The notes under the pieces are model-generated. The model made no database searches. It worked only from the letters and a program-made list of their open reading frames with translations, and had not been told where the DNA came from. DNA of 64,000 nt from Micromonospora chokoriensis (GTDB lineage Bacteria; Actinomycetota; Actinomycetes; Mycobacteriales; Micromonosporaceae), in the NCBI RefSeq assembly GCF_900091505.1, contig NZ_LT607409.1:2356001-2420000 (forward strand), in the 5' to 3' direction. The translations under genes and the position numbers were made by a program. This document shows, piece by piece, positions 47,349-58,916 of the stretch. Each line of letters opens with the position of its first letter. Position 1 is the first letter of the stretch.

Positions 47349-47585
47349 ATGGCTGGTGACCAAACCCCCCGTCCCGCCGGTGAACCGGACGATTATCCGT
47401 CCGGCGCCGGTCAGGGTTGGACCGCGCTCAGCTACCTCATCGGAGGGATGCTCGTGTGGGGCTTCATCGGCTGGCTGGTTGACCAATGGCTCGACACCGG
47501 TGGCGTCGCCACCGGCATCGGAGTCGTGCTCGGTATGGCCGGGGGGATCATCCTGGTCGTTCGCCGGCTCGGCACGCCTACTTAG
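47349..47585 (+). CDS. AtpZ/AtpI family protein
   Basis: 78 residues: a hydrophilic N-terminus followed by two helices, LSYLIGGMLVWGFIGWLVDQ and VATGIGVVLGMAGGIILVV, with the conserved WL-DxW spacing between them. This is the AtpZ-type two-helix protein often encoded before atpB. The 182 bp upstream carry the hairpin cacaac-gacg-gttgtg and probably the main atp promoter; gatatcgtt close to the ATG may be a -10 region. Confidence 0.85.
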   Translation: MAGDQTPRPAGEPDDYPSGAGQGWTALSYLIGGMLVWGFIGWLVDQWLDTGGVATGIGVVLGMAGGIILVVRRLGTPT

Positions 47586-47596
47586 GAAGGGACGCG

Positions 47597-48394
47597 GTGT
47601 TCGGACAGGCGAACGTTCTGGCAGCGGGCCAGGCGGCATTCCCACCCAGCGTGGAGGACTTCTACCTGCCCAGCATCCTGCCCTGGGGTGCACACGACTC
47701 CTACTGGTTCACCAAGATCACGGCAATGGTCTGGATCGCGGTCGGCGTCCTGATCATCTTCTTCCTGGCGACCTATCGGAACCCGCAACTGGTGCCGACC
47801 AAGAAGCAGTGGCTCGCCGAGTCGATCTACGGCTTCGTGCGCAACAACATCTCGGTCGACATGATCGGGCACCAGGGTGTGCGGTTCGCGCCCTACTTCA
47901 CGACGCTGTTCTGCTTCGTGCTGCTGACGAACTTCTTCGCGATCGTGCCGTTCTTCCAGATCTCGCCGAACTCGCACATCGCCTTCCCGGCGTTCCTGGC
48001 GATCATCAGCTACGTGCTGTTCAACTACGTCGGCATCAAGAAGCACGGCTTCGTCAAGTACTTCAAGAACTCTCTGGTTCCGCCGGCGCCCTGGTTCATC
48101 CTGCCGCTGCTGATCCCGATCGAGTTGTTCTCGACCTTCATCGTCCGGCCGTTCTCGCTGGCCGTCCGTCTCTTCGCGAACATGTTCGCGGGGCACATGC
48201 TCCTGCTGGTCTTCACGCTCGGCGGCTTCGCGATGCTGAGCGCCAACGCCTGGCTGGCGCCGGTCTCGGTGCTCTCCTGGGTGATGACCATCGCGCTCAC
48301 CTTCCTCGAGTTCCTGGTGATCTGCCTGCAGGCCTACGTCTTCACCGTCCTGACCGCGAGCTACGTGCAGGGCGCGCTCGCCGACGAGCACTGA
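47597..48394 (+). CDS. atpB: ATP synthase subunit a
   Basis: 265 residues. It is the membrane proton-channel subunit, with the TM4-5 region FSLAVRLFANMFAGHMLLL containing the essential Arg191. Other conserved segments are FFAIVPFFQISPNS and LEFLVICLQAYVFTVLTASYV. GTG 47597 follows aggaaggga. It directs protons to the c-ring. It is 11 bp after the AtpZ-like gene. Confidence 0.97.
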   Translation: MFGQANVLAAGQAAFPPSVEDFYLPSILPWGAHDSYWFTKITAMVWIAVGVLIIFFLATYRNPQLVPTKKQWLAESIYGFVRNNISVDMIGHQGVRFAPYFTTLFCFVLLTNFFAIVPFFQISPNSHIAFPAFLAIISYVLFNYVGIKKHGFVKYFKNSLVPPAPWFILPLLIPIELFSTFIVRPFSLAVRLFANMFAGHMLLLVFTLGGFAMLSANAWLAPVSVLSWVMTIALTFLEFLVICLQAYVFTVLTASYVQGALADEH

Positions 48395-48458
48395 TCCACC
48401 GCACCAACCGTTGTCGTCCCGCGTGAGAGACACGCGTGATAACCAGGAGGAACCACTA

Positions 48459-48701
48459 ATGGATTACGTCGCCGCCGCAGAAGGTGTCGTTGGCAGCACC
48501 GCCGCCATCGGCTACGGCCTCGCGGCCATCGGTCCGGGTATCGGCGTCGGCCTGGTCTTCGCCGCCTACATCCAGTCGACCGCCCGCCAGCCGGAGTCGT
48601 CGCGGATGACCCTGCCGTACGTCTGGATCGGCTTCGCCGTCATCGAGGCGCTGGCGCTGCTGGGCATCGCCTTCGGCTTCATCTGGCAGGGCCAGCTCTA
48701 A
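48459..48701 (+). CDS. atpE: ATP synthase subunit c
   Basis: 80 residues forming the c-ring hairpin. The first helix includes IGYGLAAIGPGIGVGLVFA with the packing Gly motif, then the polar loop ARQPE, then the second helix with the proton-carrying Glu63 in GFAVIEALAL. Glu, not Asp, is usual in actinobacteria and many others. Glu63 is also the equivalent of the diarylquinoline-binding Glu in mycobacteria. A perfect aggagg site precedes ATG 48459, suiting the high copy number needed. Confidence 0.97.
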   Translation: MDYVAAAEGVVGSTAAIGYGLAAIGPGIGVGLVFAAYIQSTARQPESSRMTLPYVWIGFAVIEALALLGIAFGFIWQGQL

Positions 48702-48728
48702 TCCCGCTCGTCGACCGGGAGGTCACTC

Positions 48729-49265
48729 ATGTACTTCCTTGCCGCTGAGGGTGGTGAGGCCCACAACCCGATCATCCCGCTCTGGCAGGAGATCGTGGTC
48801 GGGTCGGTCGCCTTCATCGTCCTCTGCTTCGTGCTGATGAAGTTCGTCTTCCCGCGCATGGAGCAGACGTTCCAGGCTCGGGTCGACGCGATCGAGGGCG
48901 GCATCAAGCGCGCCGAGGCCGCCCAGGCCGAGGCGAACCAGCTGCTCGAGCAGTACCGTGCCCAGCTCGCCGAGGCCCGGACCGACGCCGCCAAGATCCG
49001 TGACGACGCTCGGGCCGACGCCGAGGGCATCCGGCAGGACATCCTCGCCAAGGCGCGGGAGGAGTCCGACCGGGTCATCCAGGCGGGCAAGGACGCGCTC
49101 GCCGCCGAGCGCGCCACCATCGTGCGCGAGCTGCGCGCGGAGGTCGGCACCATCGCGGTGGACCTGGCCAGCAAGATCGTCGGCGAGTCGCTGGCCGACG
49201 AGGCACGGCGCAAGGGCACCGTTGACCGGTTCCTGAGCGGTCTCGAGAGCACGGGGGCCCGCTGA
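48729..49265 (+). CDS. atpF: ATP synthase subunit b
   Basis: 178 residues. One N-terminal helix (WQEIVVGSVAFIVLCFVLMKFVF) is followed by a long Ala/Arg/Glu-rich coiled coil that forms the peripheral stalk. The length is normal. Its stop shares a base with the atpH start (TGATG). Confidence 0.96.
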   Translation: MYFLAAEGGEAHNPIIPLWQEIVVGSVAFIVLCFVLMKFVFPRMEQTFQARVDAIEGGIKRAEAAQAEANQLLEQYRAQLAEARTDAAKIRDDARADAEGIRQDILAKAREESDRVIQAGKDALAAERATIVRELRAEVGTIAVDLASKIVGESLADEARRKGTVDRFLSGLESTGAR

Positions 49266-50086
49266 TGCAGGCCGCCAGCCGGGAGTCGTACAAGATCGCG
49301 GCCGAGCGCCTCGACGCGTACGTCCGCGGCGCGGAGCCGTCGGCGGTGGCCTCCACCGCCGACGCCATCCTCTCCGTGGCTGCCCTGCTGCGGCGCGAGC
49401 CGCGGCTGCGTCGGGCGCTGTCCGAGCCGGCCCGTTCCGGCGAGGACCGCGGCGCGCTGCTCGGCGACATGCTGGGTGGGCGGATCGGCGCCGACGCGCT
49501 CGACCTGCTCGTCACGCTGGTCTCCGGCCGTTGGTCGGCACCGTCGGAGTTGCTCGACGGCGCCGAGCGGCTGGGCGTGGAGGCGCTGCTCGCCAGCGCC
49601 GACAAGGCCGGCGAGCTGGGCGAGGTCGAGGACGAGCTGTTCCGCTTCGGTCAGGTCGTGGCCGGTCAGCCGGCGCTGAGCAACGCGCTCGCCGACCCGG
49701 TCGCCCCGGTCGAGCAGCGGGCCACCCTGGCCCGCGAGCTGCTCGCCGACAAGGCCCGTCCGGTCACCGTCCGCCTCGTCGAGGCGGCGCTCGGCGGGTT
49801 CGGGGGACGCTCCTTCAGCGGGGCGCTCACCCGGCTGGTCGAGCTGGCCGCCGACCGCCGTGACCGGCAGGTGGCGTACGTGACCGTCGCGGCCCCGTTG
49901 AGTGACGAGGACGAGCGTCGGCTGGGTGCGAGCCTCACCGCGATATACGGTCGAGAGGTGTCCGTCAAGCAGACGGTCGACCCCGCCGTTCTCGGTGGCG
50001 TGAGCGTCCGGGTCGGTTCCGACCTGTACGACGGCACCATCCTGCGCCGCCTCAACGAGACCCGCAACGCGCTCGCGAAGCGCTGA
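49265..50086 (+). CDS. atpH: ATP synthase subunit delta
   Basis: 273 residues, longer than the ~180 of E. coli; actinobacterial delta is typically about this size. The C-terminal region VKQTVDPAVLGGVSVRVGSDLYDGTILRRLNE holds the conserved family signature. It links the b stalk to the top of F1. It is coupled to atpF by TGATG. A 164-bp gap with repeats follows before atpA. Confidence 0.95.
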   Translation: MQAASRESYKIAAERLDAYVRGAEPSAVASTADAILSVAALLRREPRLRRALSEPARSGEDRGALLGDMLGGRIGADALDLLVTLVSGRWSAPSELLDGAERLGVEALLASADKAGELGEVEDELFRFGQVVAGQPALSNALADPVAPVEQRATLARELLADKARPVTVRLVEAALGGFGGRSFSGALTRLVELAADRRDRQVAYVTVAAPLSDEDERRLGASLTAIYGREVSVKQTVDPAVLGGVSVRVGSDLYDGTILRRLNETRNALAKR

Positions 50087-50088
50087 GC

Positions 50089-50184
50089 GCTCCGCCGCCC
50101 AGTCGCTGGGTGGCTTCGCCGCCCAGCGTCGGTGCGGTTGTGTCGCCCAGCATCCGGGCGGCTCCGCCGCCCAGCGCCCGGATT
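50089..50184. repeat. 24-bp imperfect tandem repeat, four copies
   Basis: Four consecutive 24-bp units (50089, 50113, 50137, 50161), each with the core cgccgcccagc or a close variant. They start two bases after the atpH stop and account for most of the atpH-atpA gap. The period equals eight codons, but no frame continues from atpH. It may affect RNA folding between the two genes. Confidence 0.85.
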
Positions 50185-50250
50185 GACAGACGCCATTCGG
50201 ACCGGTTGGTACTAGGTATCCCGGGCCCCTGAATTTTAAGGAAGCAGAGG

Positions 50251-51903
50251 ATGGCCGAGCTGACCATCTCGACGGAGGAGATTCGCGGCGCCCTGGAGCG
50301 CTACGTCTCCTCCTACTCGTCCGACGTCTCCCGCGAGGAGGTCGGCACCGTCTCCGACACCGGTGACGGTATCGCCCACGTCGAGGGCCTGCCCTCGACC
50401 AAGACCAACGAGCTCCTGGAGTTCGAGGACGGCACGCTCGGCGTGGCGTTGAACCTCGACGTGCGGGAGATCGGCGTCGTCGTCCTCGGTGACTCCGCCA
50501 AGCTGGAGGAGGGGCAGCGGGTCAAGCGCACCGACCGCGTGCTCTCGGTTCCGGTTGGTGACGCCTTCCTCGGCCGCGTGGTCAACGCGCTCGGCCAGCC
50601 GATCGACGGCCTCGGCGACATCGCCGAAGAGGGCTACCGCGAGCTGGAGCTGCAGGCTCCGAACGTGATGGCCCGGCAGTCGGTCTTCGAGCCGCTGCAG
50701 ACCGGCATCAAGGCCATCGACGCCATGACCCCGATCGGTCGGGGCCAGCGGCAGCTGATCATCGGTGACCGGAAGACCGGCAAGACCACCGTCGCGCTGG
50801 ACGCCATCCTCAACCAGCGGGACAACTGGCGCACCGGCGACCCGAAGAAGCAGGTCCGCTGCATCTACGTCGCCATCGGCCAGAAGGCCTCCACCATCGC
50901 CTCGATCAAGGGGCAGCTGGAGGAGGCGGGCGCGCTGGAGTACACGACCATCGTCGCCTCGCCGGCGTCCGACCCGGCCGGCTTCAAGTACCTGGCCCCG
51001 TACACCGGCTCGTCCATCGGGCAGCACTGGATGTACGGCGGCAAGCACGTCCTGATCGTCTTCGACGACCTGAGCAAGCAGGCCGAGGCGTACCGCGCCG
51101 TGTCGCTGCTGCTGCGTCGCCCGCCGGGCCGTGAGGCGTACCCGGGTGACGTCTTCTACCTGCACTCGCGTCTGCTGGAGCGCTGCGCGAAGCTCTCCGA
51201 CGAGCTGGGTGGCGGCTCGATGACCGGTCTGCCGATCATCGAGACGAAGGCCAACGACATCTCGGCCTTCATCCCGACCAACGTCATCTCGATCACCGAC
51301 GGCCAGATCTTCCTGGAGACCGACCTGTTCAACCAGGGCGTTCGTCCGGCGATCAACGTCGGCACCTCGGTCTCCCGGGTCGGCGGCGCCGCGCAGGTGA
51401 AGCCGATGCGCAAGGTCGCCGGTTCGCTGCGGCTCAACCTGGCCCAGTACCGCGAGCTGGAGGCGTTCGCCGCCTTCGCCTCCGACCTGGACAAGGCGTC
51501 GCGGGCCCAGCTGGAGCGTGGTGTCCGGCTGGTCGAGCTGCTCAAGCAGCCGAACTACTCGCCGTACCCGGTGCAGGAAGAGGTCGTCTCGGTCTGGGCC
51601 GGCACCGAGGGCAAGCTGGACGACATCCCGGTGGGTGACATCCGGCGCTTCGAGGCCGAGTTCCTCCAGTACCTGCGGCACAAGCACGAGGGTGTGCTGG
51701 CCGGGATCGCCGACAACCAGTGGGGCGACGACATCGTCAACTCGCTGGACACGGCGATCACCGAGTTCAAGCAGGTCTTCCTCAACAAGGACGACGAGCG
51801 CAAGGTCAACGACGCGCCGGCCGCTCCGCTCGAGGGTGACGAGAACCGCGAGACGGTGACCCGCTTCCGCGACGGCGCGACCGACCGCCCGGCCGAGAGC
51901 TGA
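50251..51903 (+). CDS. atpA: ATP synthase subunit alpha
   Basis: 550 residues. Walker A is GDRKTGKT (Lys178), [21 protein letters not shown] leads to Walker B, and [15 protein letters not shown] holds the arginine finger. The C-terminal ~40 residues ([15 protein letters not shown]...) form an extension seen in actinobacterial alpha subunits, where it limits ATP hydrolysis in mycobacteria. A ribosome site aaggaagc precedes ATG 50251. Confidence 0.97.
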   Translation: MAELTISTEEIRGALERYVSSYSSDVSREEVGTVSDTGDGIAHVEGLPSTKTNELLEFEDGTLGVALNLDVREIGVVVLGDSAKLEEGQRVKRTDRVLSVPVGDAFLGRVVNALGQPIDGLGDIAEEGYRELELQAPNVMARQSVFEPLQTGIKAIDAMTPIGRGQRQLIIGDRKTGKTTVALDAILNQRDNWRTGDPKKQVRCIYVAIGQKASTIASIKGQLEEAGALEYTTIVASPASDPAGFKYLAPYTGSSIGQHWMYGGKHVLIVFDDLSKQAEAYRAVSLLLRRPPGREAYPGDVFYLHSRLLERCAKLSDELGGGSMTGLPIIETKANDISAFIPTNVISITDGQIFLETDLFNQGVRPAINVGTSVSRVGGAAQVKPMRKVAGSLRLNLAQYRELEAFAAFASDLDKASRAQLERGVRLVELLKQPNYSPYPVQEEVVSVWAGTEGKLDDIPVGDIRRFEAEFLQYLRHKHEGVLAGIADNQWGDDIVNSLDTAITEFKQVFLNKDDERKVNDAPAAPLEGDENRETVTRFRDGATDRPAES

Positions 51904-51907
51904 TCTG

Positions 51908-54273
<2,366 letters not shown>

Positions 54274-54296
54274 CCAGCCCGATCAGATCCGTAACA

Positions 54297-54331
54297 AAAA
54301 GACTGCCCCGGCAACGCCGGGGCAGTCTTTT
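54297..54331 (+). terminator. Strong intrinsic terminator after atpD
   Basis: A perfect 16-bp stem (aaaagactgccccggc and its complement) with the loop aac and a tttt ending. It is the classic U-tail type and the best terminator in the window. It closes the main atp operon before the LCP gene and so separates atpC from it. Confidence 0.95.
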
Positions 54332-54499
54332 GTTCATGTTCGCGTTCTATCGTCGTCGCGGTCCGTTAGCGGTGGTCGTTGGTTCCCCGGCACCCGAGAT
54401 ACGGTCGTTCCGCGCTCACCCGAACGAGCGTTGATCCTTGCAACCTTTCGGCGACGTGCGCCCGTCTTTAACCCGTGGGCGTAACGAACGGAGATGCTC

Positions 54500-55636
54500 G
54501 TGGGTAAGGCCGGCAAGAGTGGCCGCAGGTCGTCCGTATGGCGGGGTGTGCCGCGTTGGGCCAAGATCTGCACGGTGTTCGGCACCGTGCTGACGGTGCT
54601 CAGTGGGGCCGTCCTGGTCGGCACCGAGGTGCTCATGGCGCGCTACGAGGGTGCCGTCGGCAAGGCGGACCTGTTCGGCGACCAGGCGGCGGGTGCCCAG
54701 GCGAAGAAGAGCGAGATCAAGGGACCGCTCAACATCCTGCTGGTCGGCATCGACCCGCGTTCGCCGACGGCGGCGCCACTGGCAGACTCGATCATGGTGC
54801 TGCACGTGCCGGCGTCGATGGACCGCGCCTACCTGTTCTCGGTGCCTCGGGACCTCTACGTGCGCATCCCGCCGTTCAAGAAGGCCGAGTTCCTGGGCGA
54901 GACCACGAAGATCAACGCTGCCATGTCGCACGGCAGCAAGGTCCCGGGGGCGAACCCCGACGCGGCCCGGGGCTTCGAGTTGCTGGCGACCACCGTGCAG
55001 AACGTGACGGGCATCAAGCGCTTCGACGCCGGCGCGATCATCAACTTCAGCGGTTTTCAGAAGATCGTCGACGCCATGGGCGGCGTCACCATGTACATCG
55101 AGCGGGACGTGCGGTCGGAGCACAAGCAGCCGGACGGCACGGCGCGCCCCGGCAACCCCCGCGGTGAGGGCTACATCGGCCCGCAGGCGCTCTACAAGAA
55201 GGGCAACCAGCACCTGAGTGGCTGGCAGGCGCTGGACTACGTGCGGCAGCGTTACCCGAAGAACGGCGTTCCCGACTCGGACTACGGCCGGCAGCGTCAC
55301 CAGCAGCAGTTCGTCAAGGCGATGGTCGGCCAGGCGTTCAGCGCCGACGTGGTGTCCAACCCGGTCAAGCTGGACAAGGTGCTCCGCGCCGCCGGTCAGT
55401 CGTTGATCTTCAACGGTCGGGGCAACAGCGTGGTCGACTTCGGGCTCGCCCTGAAGGACATCCGCCCGAACACCATCGAGATGATCAAGCTTCCGGGTGG
55501 TGGGGTGTACGACGGCAAGAGGTACCTGGGGGAGCAGTTCCAGGAGGGGGTCCCGGACTTCTTCACCGCGCTGCACAACGAGCAGCTCGATCCGTTCCTG
55601 CTGGAGCACCCCGAATTCGTGAACAAGGCGAAGTAG
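54500..55636 (+). CDS. LytR-CpsA-Psr (LCP) family protein
   Basis: 378 residues from GTG 54500. One N-terminal membrane helix (CTVFGTVLTVLSGAVLVGTEV) anchors an external LCP domain. NILLVGIDPR, LADSIMVLHVPAS, VPRDLYVRIPP and DSDYGRQRHQQQFVKAM are the lipid-phosphate and Mg-binding blocks with conserved Arg and Asp. LCP enzymes attach glycopolymers such as teichoic acids or capsule to peptidoglycan. An ATG six bases upstream abuts the ggag ribosome site, so GTG 54500 is preferred. It lies between atpD and atpC with 168 bp from the atp terminator. Confidence 0.9.
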   Translation: MGKAGKSGRRSSVWRGVPRWAKICTVFGTVLTVLSGAVLVGTEVLMARYEGAVGKADLFGDQAAGAQAKKSEIKGPLNILLVGIDPRSPTAAPLADSIMVLHVPASMDRAYLFSVPRDLYVRIPPFKKAEFLGETTKINAAMSHGSKVPGANPDAARGFELLATTVQNVTGIKRFDAGAIINFSGFQKIVDAMGGVTMYIERDVRSEHKQPDGTARPGNPRGEGYIGPQALYKKGNQHLSGWQALDYVRQRYPKNGVPDSDYGRQRHQQQFVKAMVGQAFSADVVSNPVKLDKVLRAAGQSLIFNGRGNSVVDFGLALKDIRPNTIEMIKLPGGGVYDGKRYLGEQFQEGVPDFFTALHNEQLDPFLLEHPEFVNKAK

Positions 55637-55725
55637 TCGTGACGCCGATGTCCCCCACCCGCGTGGGGCGCGCCCCAGCGTCAGGCTAGACTTTTGGCAA
55701 TCCGTAGCCGCAGCAAGGAGACAGC

Positions 55726-56007
55726 GTGGCACAGCAGCTTCACGTCGAGCTCGTCGCCGTCGAGGAGAAGGTCTGGTCGGGTGAGGCCGAGATGGTCGTC
55801 GCCCGGACGACCGAGGGCGAGCTCGGTGTCCTGCCGGGCCACGCACCGCTGCTCGGCCAGCTCGCCGAGCCCGGCCAGGTGCGCATCAAGCTCGCTGGTG
55901 GCGAGCAGGTCTCCTACGAGGTTGCCGGCGGTTTCCTCTCGGTGAGCGCCGACGGTGTCACCGTGCTGGCCGAGAGCGCAACCCCGGTTTCCGCGCAGAG
56001 CCGCTGA
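55726..56007 (+). CDS. atpC: ATP synthase subunit epsilon, short form
   Basis: Only 93 residues, against ~120-140 for most bacterial epsilon. The N-terminal beta-sandwich is complete: [56 protein letters not shown]. After [12 protein letters not shown] the gene stops, so the C-terminal pair of helices that brakes ATP hydrolysis is absent. The stop is clean with no frameshift evident, and the next gene follows after 12 bp. It is separated from atpD by an LCP gene and a terminator, and so needs its own promoter. GTG start at 55726. Confidence 0.93.
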   Translation: MAQQLHVELVAVEEKVWSGEAEMVVARTTEGELGVLPGHAPLLGQLAEPGQVRIKLAGGEQVSYEVAGGFLSVSADGVTVLAESATPVSAQSR

Positions 56008-56019
56008 GTCAGACCGGGG

Positions 56020-56475
56020 ATGGAGATCGTCGAGGGATTCGGGATCGGCGTTGTCGTCATCCTCGTCGCGCTTCTGATCCTCTTCGTCCGGCGAGCTCTG
56101 GTCACCCGTAGCGGTGGCATCATCCGGCTCAGCGTCCGGGTCACCACCGTACTCGACGGTCGCGGCTGGTCGCCCGGTTTCGGCCGCTTCGTCGGTGACG
56201 AGCTGCGGTGGTACCGGATGTTCAGCTTCGCGATCCGCCCCAAGCGGGTGCTGTCGCGCAAAGGGTTGGCGGTGGAGCGTCGACGGTTGCCCGAAGGTCA
56301 GGAACGGCTCTCCATGCCGGCCGACTGGGTGATCCTCCGCTGTACCAGTCACCACGCACCGGTGGAGATCGCCATGGCGCGATCGACGGTTACCGGCTTT
56401 CTCTCCTGGCTCGAGGCCGCCCCTCCGGGGGCGGTCTCGCCGCGTATGGCCTCCCAGGACTGGCCGGCCGCCTGA
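56020..56475 (+). CDS. DUF2550 family membrane protein
   Basis: 151 residues: one N-terminal helix (IGVVVILVALLILFVRRAL) then a cytoplasmic beta-rich DUF2550 domain with GDELRWYRMFSFAIRPKRVL and ILRCTSHHAPVEIAMA. It follows atpC in mycobacteria (Rv1312) as well, so this pair is conserved even though atpC has left the main operon here. Function unknown. The protein ends in a Pro/Ala-rich tail. Confidence 0.85.
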   Translation: MEIVEGFGIGVVVILVALLILFVRRALVTRSGGIIRLSVRVTTVLDGRGWSPGFGRFVGDELRWYRMFSFAIRPKRVLSRKGLAVERRRLPEGQERLSMPADWVILRCTSHHAPVEIAMARSTVTGFLSWLEAAPPGAVSPRMASQDWPAA

Positions 56476-56581
56476 GGCCGTCCAAGTCGCTCTCCAGGCC
56501 CACCCGTGGTCTGTGATCGCGCTACGGGTCTCCCGGGGGAACCCACCCGGCTCCGGCCGGTCAGGCGTGATCCCTCCGCCG

Positions 56582-56630
56582 AACGACGAACAGCGCCCCC
56601 GGAAACCCTCCGGGGGCGCGGTTCGTCGTT
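56582..56630 (+). terminator. Long terminator hairpin after DUF2550
   Basis: Arms 56582-56603 and 56609-56630 pair over 22 positions with one A-G mismatch; the core is gcgcccccgga and its complement, with an aaccc loop. It ends the atpC-DUF2550 unit. Confidence 0.9.
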
Positions 56631-56668
56631 CCGGCGCGTTTCCCGCCGACCACGTGGGCTGACCTCGT

Positions 56669-56717
56669 AGATCTTGGACAGTTTCCGTCTCGCCGAGACG
56701 GAAACTGTCCAAGATCT
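56669..56717. repeat. 24-bp perfect palindromic element
   Basis: Arms 56669-56692 and 56694-56717 are exact reverse complements around a single C. The element begins agatcttggacag and has an AGATCT site at each end. It is in the 340-bp gap between DUF2550 and the convergent adenosyltransferase gene, 39 bp after the terminator. There is no T-run, so it is probably not a second terminator. Apart from these two structures the gap holds nothing I recognise. Confidence 0.9.
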
Positions 56718-56816
56718 GCATCGGTGCGGTGCGTGAAGGCGGGGTCTCAGCGAAAGGACGCGTGGCGGCCCCGAGATTGGGAACCCACACCTCGACGTGG
56801 TGCGCAGCGCCGACGT

Positions 56817-57389
56817 TCAGCGCTTGCCGCCCGGCACCCATAGCACGTCTCCAGCCGGATTTGCCGTTCTTGACAGGATAAAGAGCAGATCGGAGAGCCG
56901 GTTGAGATACTTTGCCGGGAGCGTGCTGGTCCGATCCGGATCGTGGCTGACCAGCGCCCAGGCCGCCCGTTCGGCTCGCCGGGCGATGGTCCGTGCCACG
57001 TGCAGCAGTGCCGCGCCGGCGGTGCCGCCCGGGAGGATGAAGGAGTCGAGCTTGCTCAGGCGTGCGTTGTACTCGTCGCACCAGCCCTCCAGGCGCTCGA
57101 CGTACTCCTCGGTCACCCGCAGCGGTGGGTACTTCGGCTCCGGCTCGACGGGGGTGGACAGGTCGGCGCCGACGTCGAACAGGTCGTTCTGCACCGACGC
57201 CAGTACGCCCCGCAGTTCCTCGTCGAGGTGGCCCAGCGCGATCGCGACGCCGATCGCCGCGTTGCACTCGTCGACATCCGCGTACGCGGCGATGCGCGGA
57301 TCGGTCTTCGGCACCTGCTCGTTGTTGCTCAGCCTGGTCATGCCGGCGTCGCCGGCCTTGGTGTAGATGCGCGTGAGGTGGACGGCCAT
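56817..57389 (-). CDS. Cob(I)alamin adenosyltransferase, PduO type
   Basis: 190 residues. The N-terminal ATP-binding motif is [26 protein letters not shown] and [25 protein letters not shown] follow, with the conserved Arg residues of the PduO family. It makes adenosylcobalamin, the cofactor of the mutase encoded at 61653. ATG 57389 is needed to keep the ATP motif. It lacks a ribosome site, but taggct lies 7 bp upstream, so it may be leaderless. Its start codon overlaps that of the divergent murA by two bases. Confidence 0.9.
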   Translation of the reverse strand: MAVHLTRIYTKAGDAGMTRLSNNEQVPKTDPRIAAYADVDECNAAIGVAIALGHLDEELRGVLASVQNDLFDVGADLSTPVEPEPKYPPLRVTEEYVERLEGWCDEYNARLSKLDSFILPGGTAGAALLHVARTIARRAERAAWALVSHDPDRTSTLPAKYLNRLSDLLFILSRTANPAGDVLWVPGGKR

Positions 57390-58830
57390 GACGCACAGCC
57401 TACGGATTCCCGACCTGACAATCCCGGCGCGGCCGGACAACAGTCCCAGTTGGCCGGTGGTGGTGGGCCCCGGCGACGCGGGCGACCCGGCGGTCAACGA
57501 CGTCGACGTCATCCGGGTGCACGGTAACGCCCGGTTGGCCGGCACCGTGCACGTCGTCGGCGCCAAGAACTCGGCGTTGAAGCTGATGGCCGCCGCGCTG
57601 CTCGCGCCCGGCCGCAGCGTGATCACGAACGTGCCGCGGATCACCGACATCGCGATCATGGGGGAGGTGCTGCGTCGGCTGGGCTGTGGCGTCCAGTTCG
57701 ACGCGGACGACCCGGTCGATCCGATGGTCGCGCAGGGTGGGATCGCCCGGTCCCGTTCGGTGACCATCGACGTGCCCGAGCAGCCGGGCGCCGACGCCGA
57801 CTACGACCTGGTCCGGCGGTTGCGTGCGTCGATCTGCGTGCTCGGGCCGCTGCTGGCCCGTCGGGGGTACGTGCGGGTGGCGCACCCCGGCGGGGACGCC
57901 ATCGGGTCCCGTGGGCTGGACATGCACATCTCCGGTCTGACCCGGATGGGCGCGGAGATCTCCGGTGAGCACGGGTTCGTCATCGCGTCCGCTCCGCACG
58001 GGTTGCGCGGTGCGGACATCGTGTTGGACTTCCCCAGCGTCGGCGCGACCGAGAACCTGGTGATGGCGGCCGTGCTGGCCCAGGGCACCACGATGATCGA
58101 CAACGCGGCCCGGGAGCCGGAGATCGTCGACATCTGCACGATGCTCAACCAGATGGGCGCGCGGATCGCCGGTGCGGGCACGTCCACGTTGCGGATCACC
58201 GGTGTTCCCGGTCTACGTCCGGTCCGACACGCCACGGTGGGGGATCGGATCGTCGCGGGCACCTGGGCGTTCGGGGCGGCGATGACCCGGGGGGACGTGA
58301 CGGTGACCGGGCTGGACCCGGCGTACCTGGAGGTCGCGCTGGACAAGGTGGTGGCGGCCGGCGGCCTGGTGGAGACCCGGGGGGACGGCTTCCGGGTACG
58401 GATGGACGACCGGCCCCGCGCTGTGGACGTGGTGACCCTGCCGTACCCCGGCTTCGCCACCGACCTGCTGCCGATGGCGATCGGGCTGGCGGCGGTCAGC
58501 GACGGCGCCTCCCTGATCACCGAGAACATCTTCGACGGCCGGTTCATGTTCGCCAACGAGATGATGCGGCTCGGTGCGGACATCAAGACCGACGGGCACC
58601 ACGCTGTGGTCCGTGGGCGGGACCGTCTCTCCGGCGCCCCGGTACGGGCCACCGACATCCGCGCCGGCGCCGGGCTGATCATCGCCGGTCTCTGCGCTGA
58701 GGGGGTCACCGAGGTCTCGCACGTGCACCACGTCGACAGGGGCTACCCGGACTTCGTGGCCGACCTGCGCGCGCTCGGGGTGGCGGTCGAACGGGGCACC
58801 ACGCCGGAAGAGCCGTCGCTGGAGATCTGA
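57388..58830 (+). CDS. murA: UDP-N-acetylglucosamine 1-carboxyvinyltransferase, Asp-type
   Basis: 480 residues from ATG 57388 (gaggtgg site). The first ~40 residues are extra; similarity to MurA begins at [19 protein letters not shown]. Lys60 and Asn61 in GAKNSALK bind UDP-GlcNAc. The active-site loop reads [15 protein letters not shown]: the Cys that most MurA enzymes use, and that fosfomycin alkylates, is Asp170. PGFATDLLP holds the catalytic Asp. It transfers enolpyruvate from PEP in the first committed step of peptidoglycan synthesis. Alternative GTG starts exist at 57457-57463. Mycobacterial MurA also has Asp here and resists fosfomycin. Confidence 0.93.
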   Translation: MTHSLRIPDLTIPARPDNSPSWPVVVGPGDAGDPAVNDVDVIRVHGNARLAGTVHVVGAKNSALKLMAAALLAPGRSVITNVPRITDIAIMGEVLRRLGCGVQFDADDPVDPMVAQGGIARSRSVTIDVPEQPGADADYDLVRRLRASICVLGPLLARRGYVRVAHPGGDAIGSRGLDMHISGLTRMGAEISGEHGFVIASAPHGLRGADIVLDFPSVGATENLVMAAVLAQGTTMIDNAAREPEIVDICTMLNQMGARIAGAGTSTLRITGVPGLRPVRHATVGDRIVAGTWAFGAAMTRGDVTVTGLDPAYLEVALDKVVAAGGLVETRGDGFRVRMDDRPRAVDVVTLPYPGFATDLLPMAIGLAAVSDGASLITENIFDGRFMFANEMMRLGADIKTDGHHAVVRGRDRLSGAPVRATDIRAGAGLIIAGLCAEGVTEVSHVHHVDRGYPDFVADLRALGVAVERGTTPEEPSLEI

Positions 58831-58916
58831 CGCCGCCCCACCACGCCACTTAGCCATCGTTCAGGCTCGCGGACTAGGGTGCAGTGAGGCACTCAATCGC
58901 AGCGAGGGAGAAGTAG

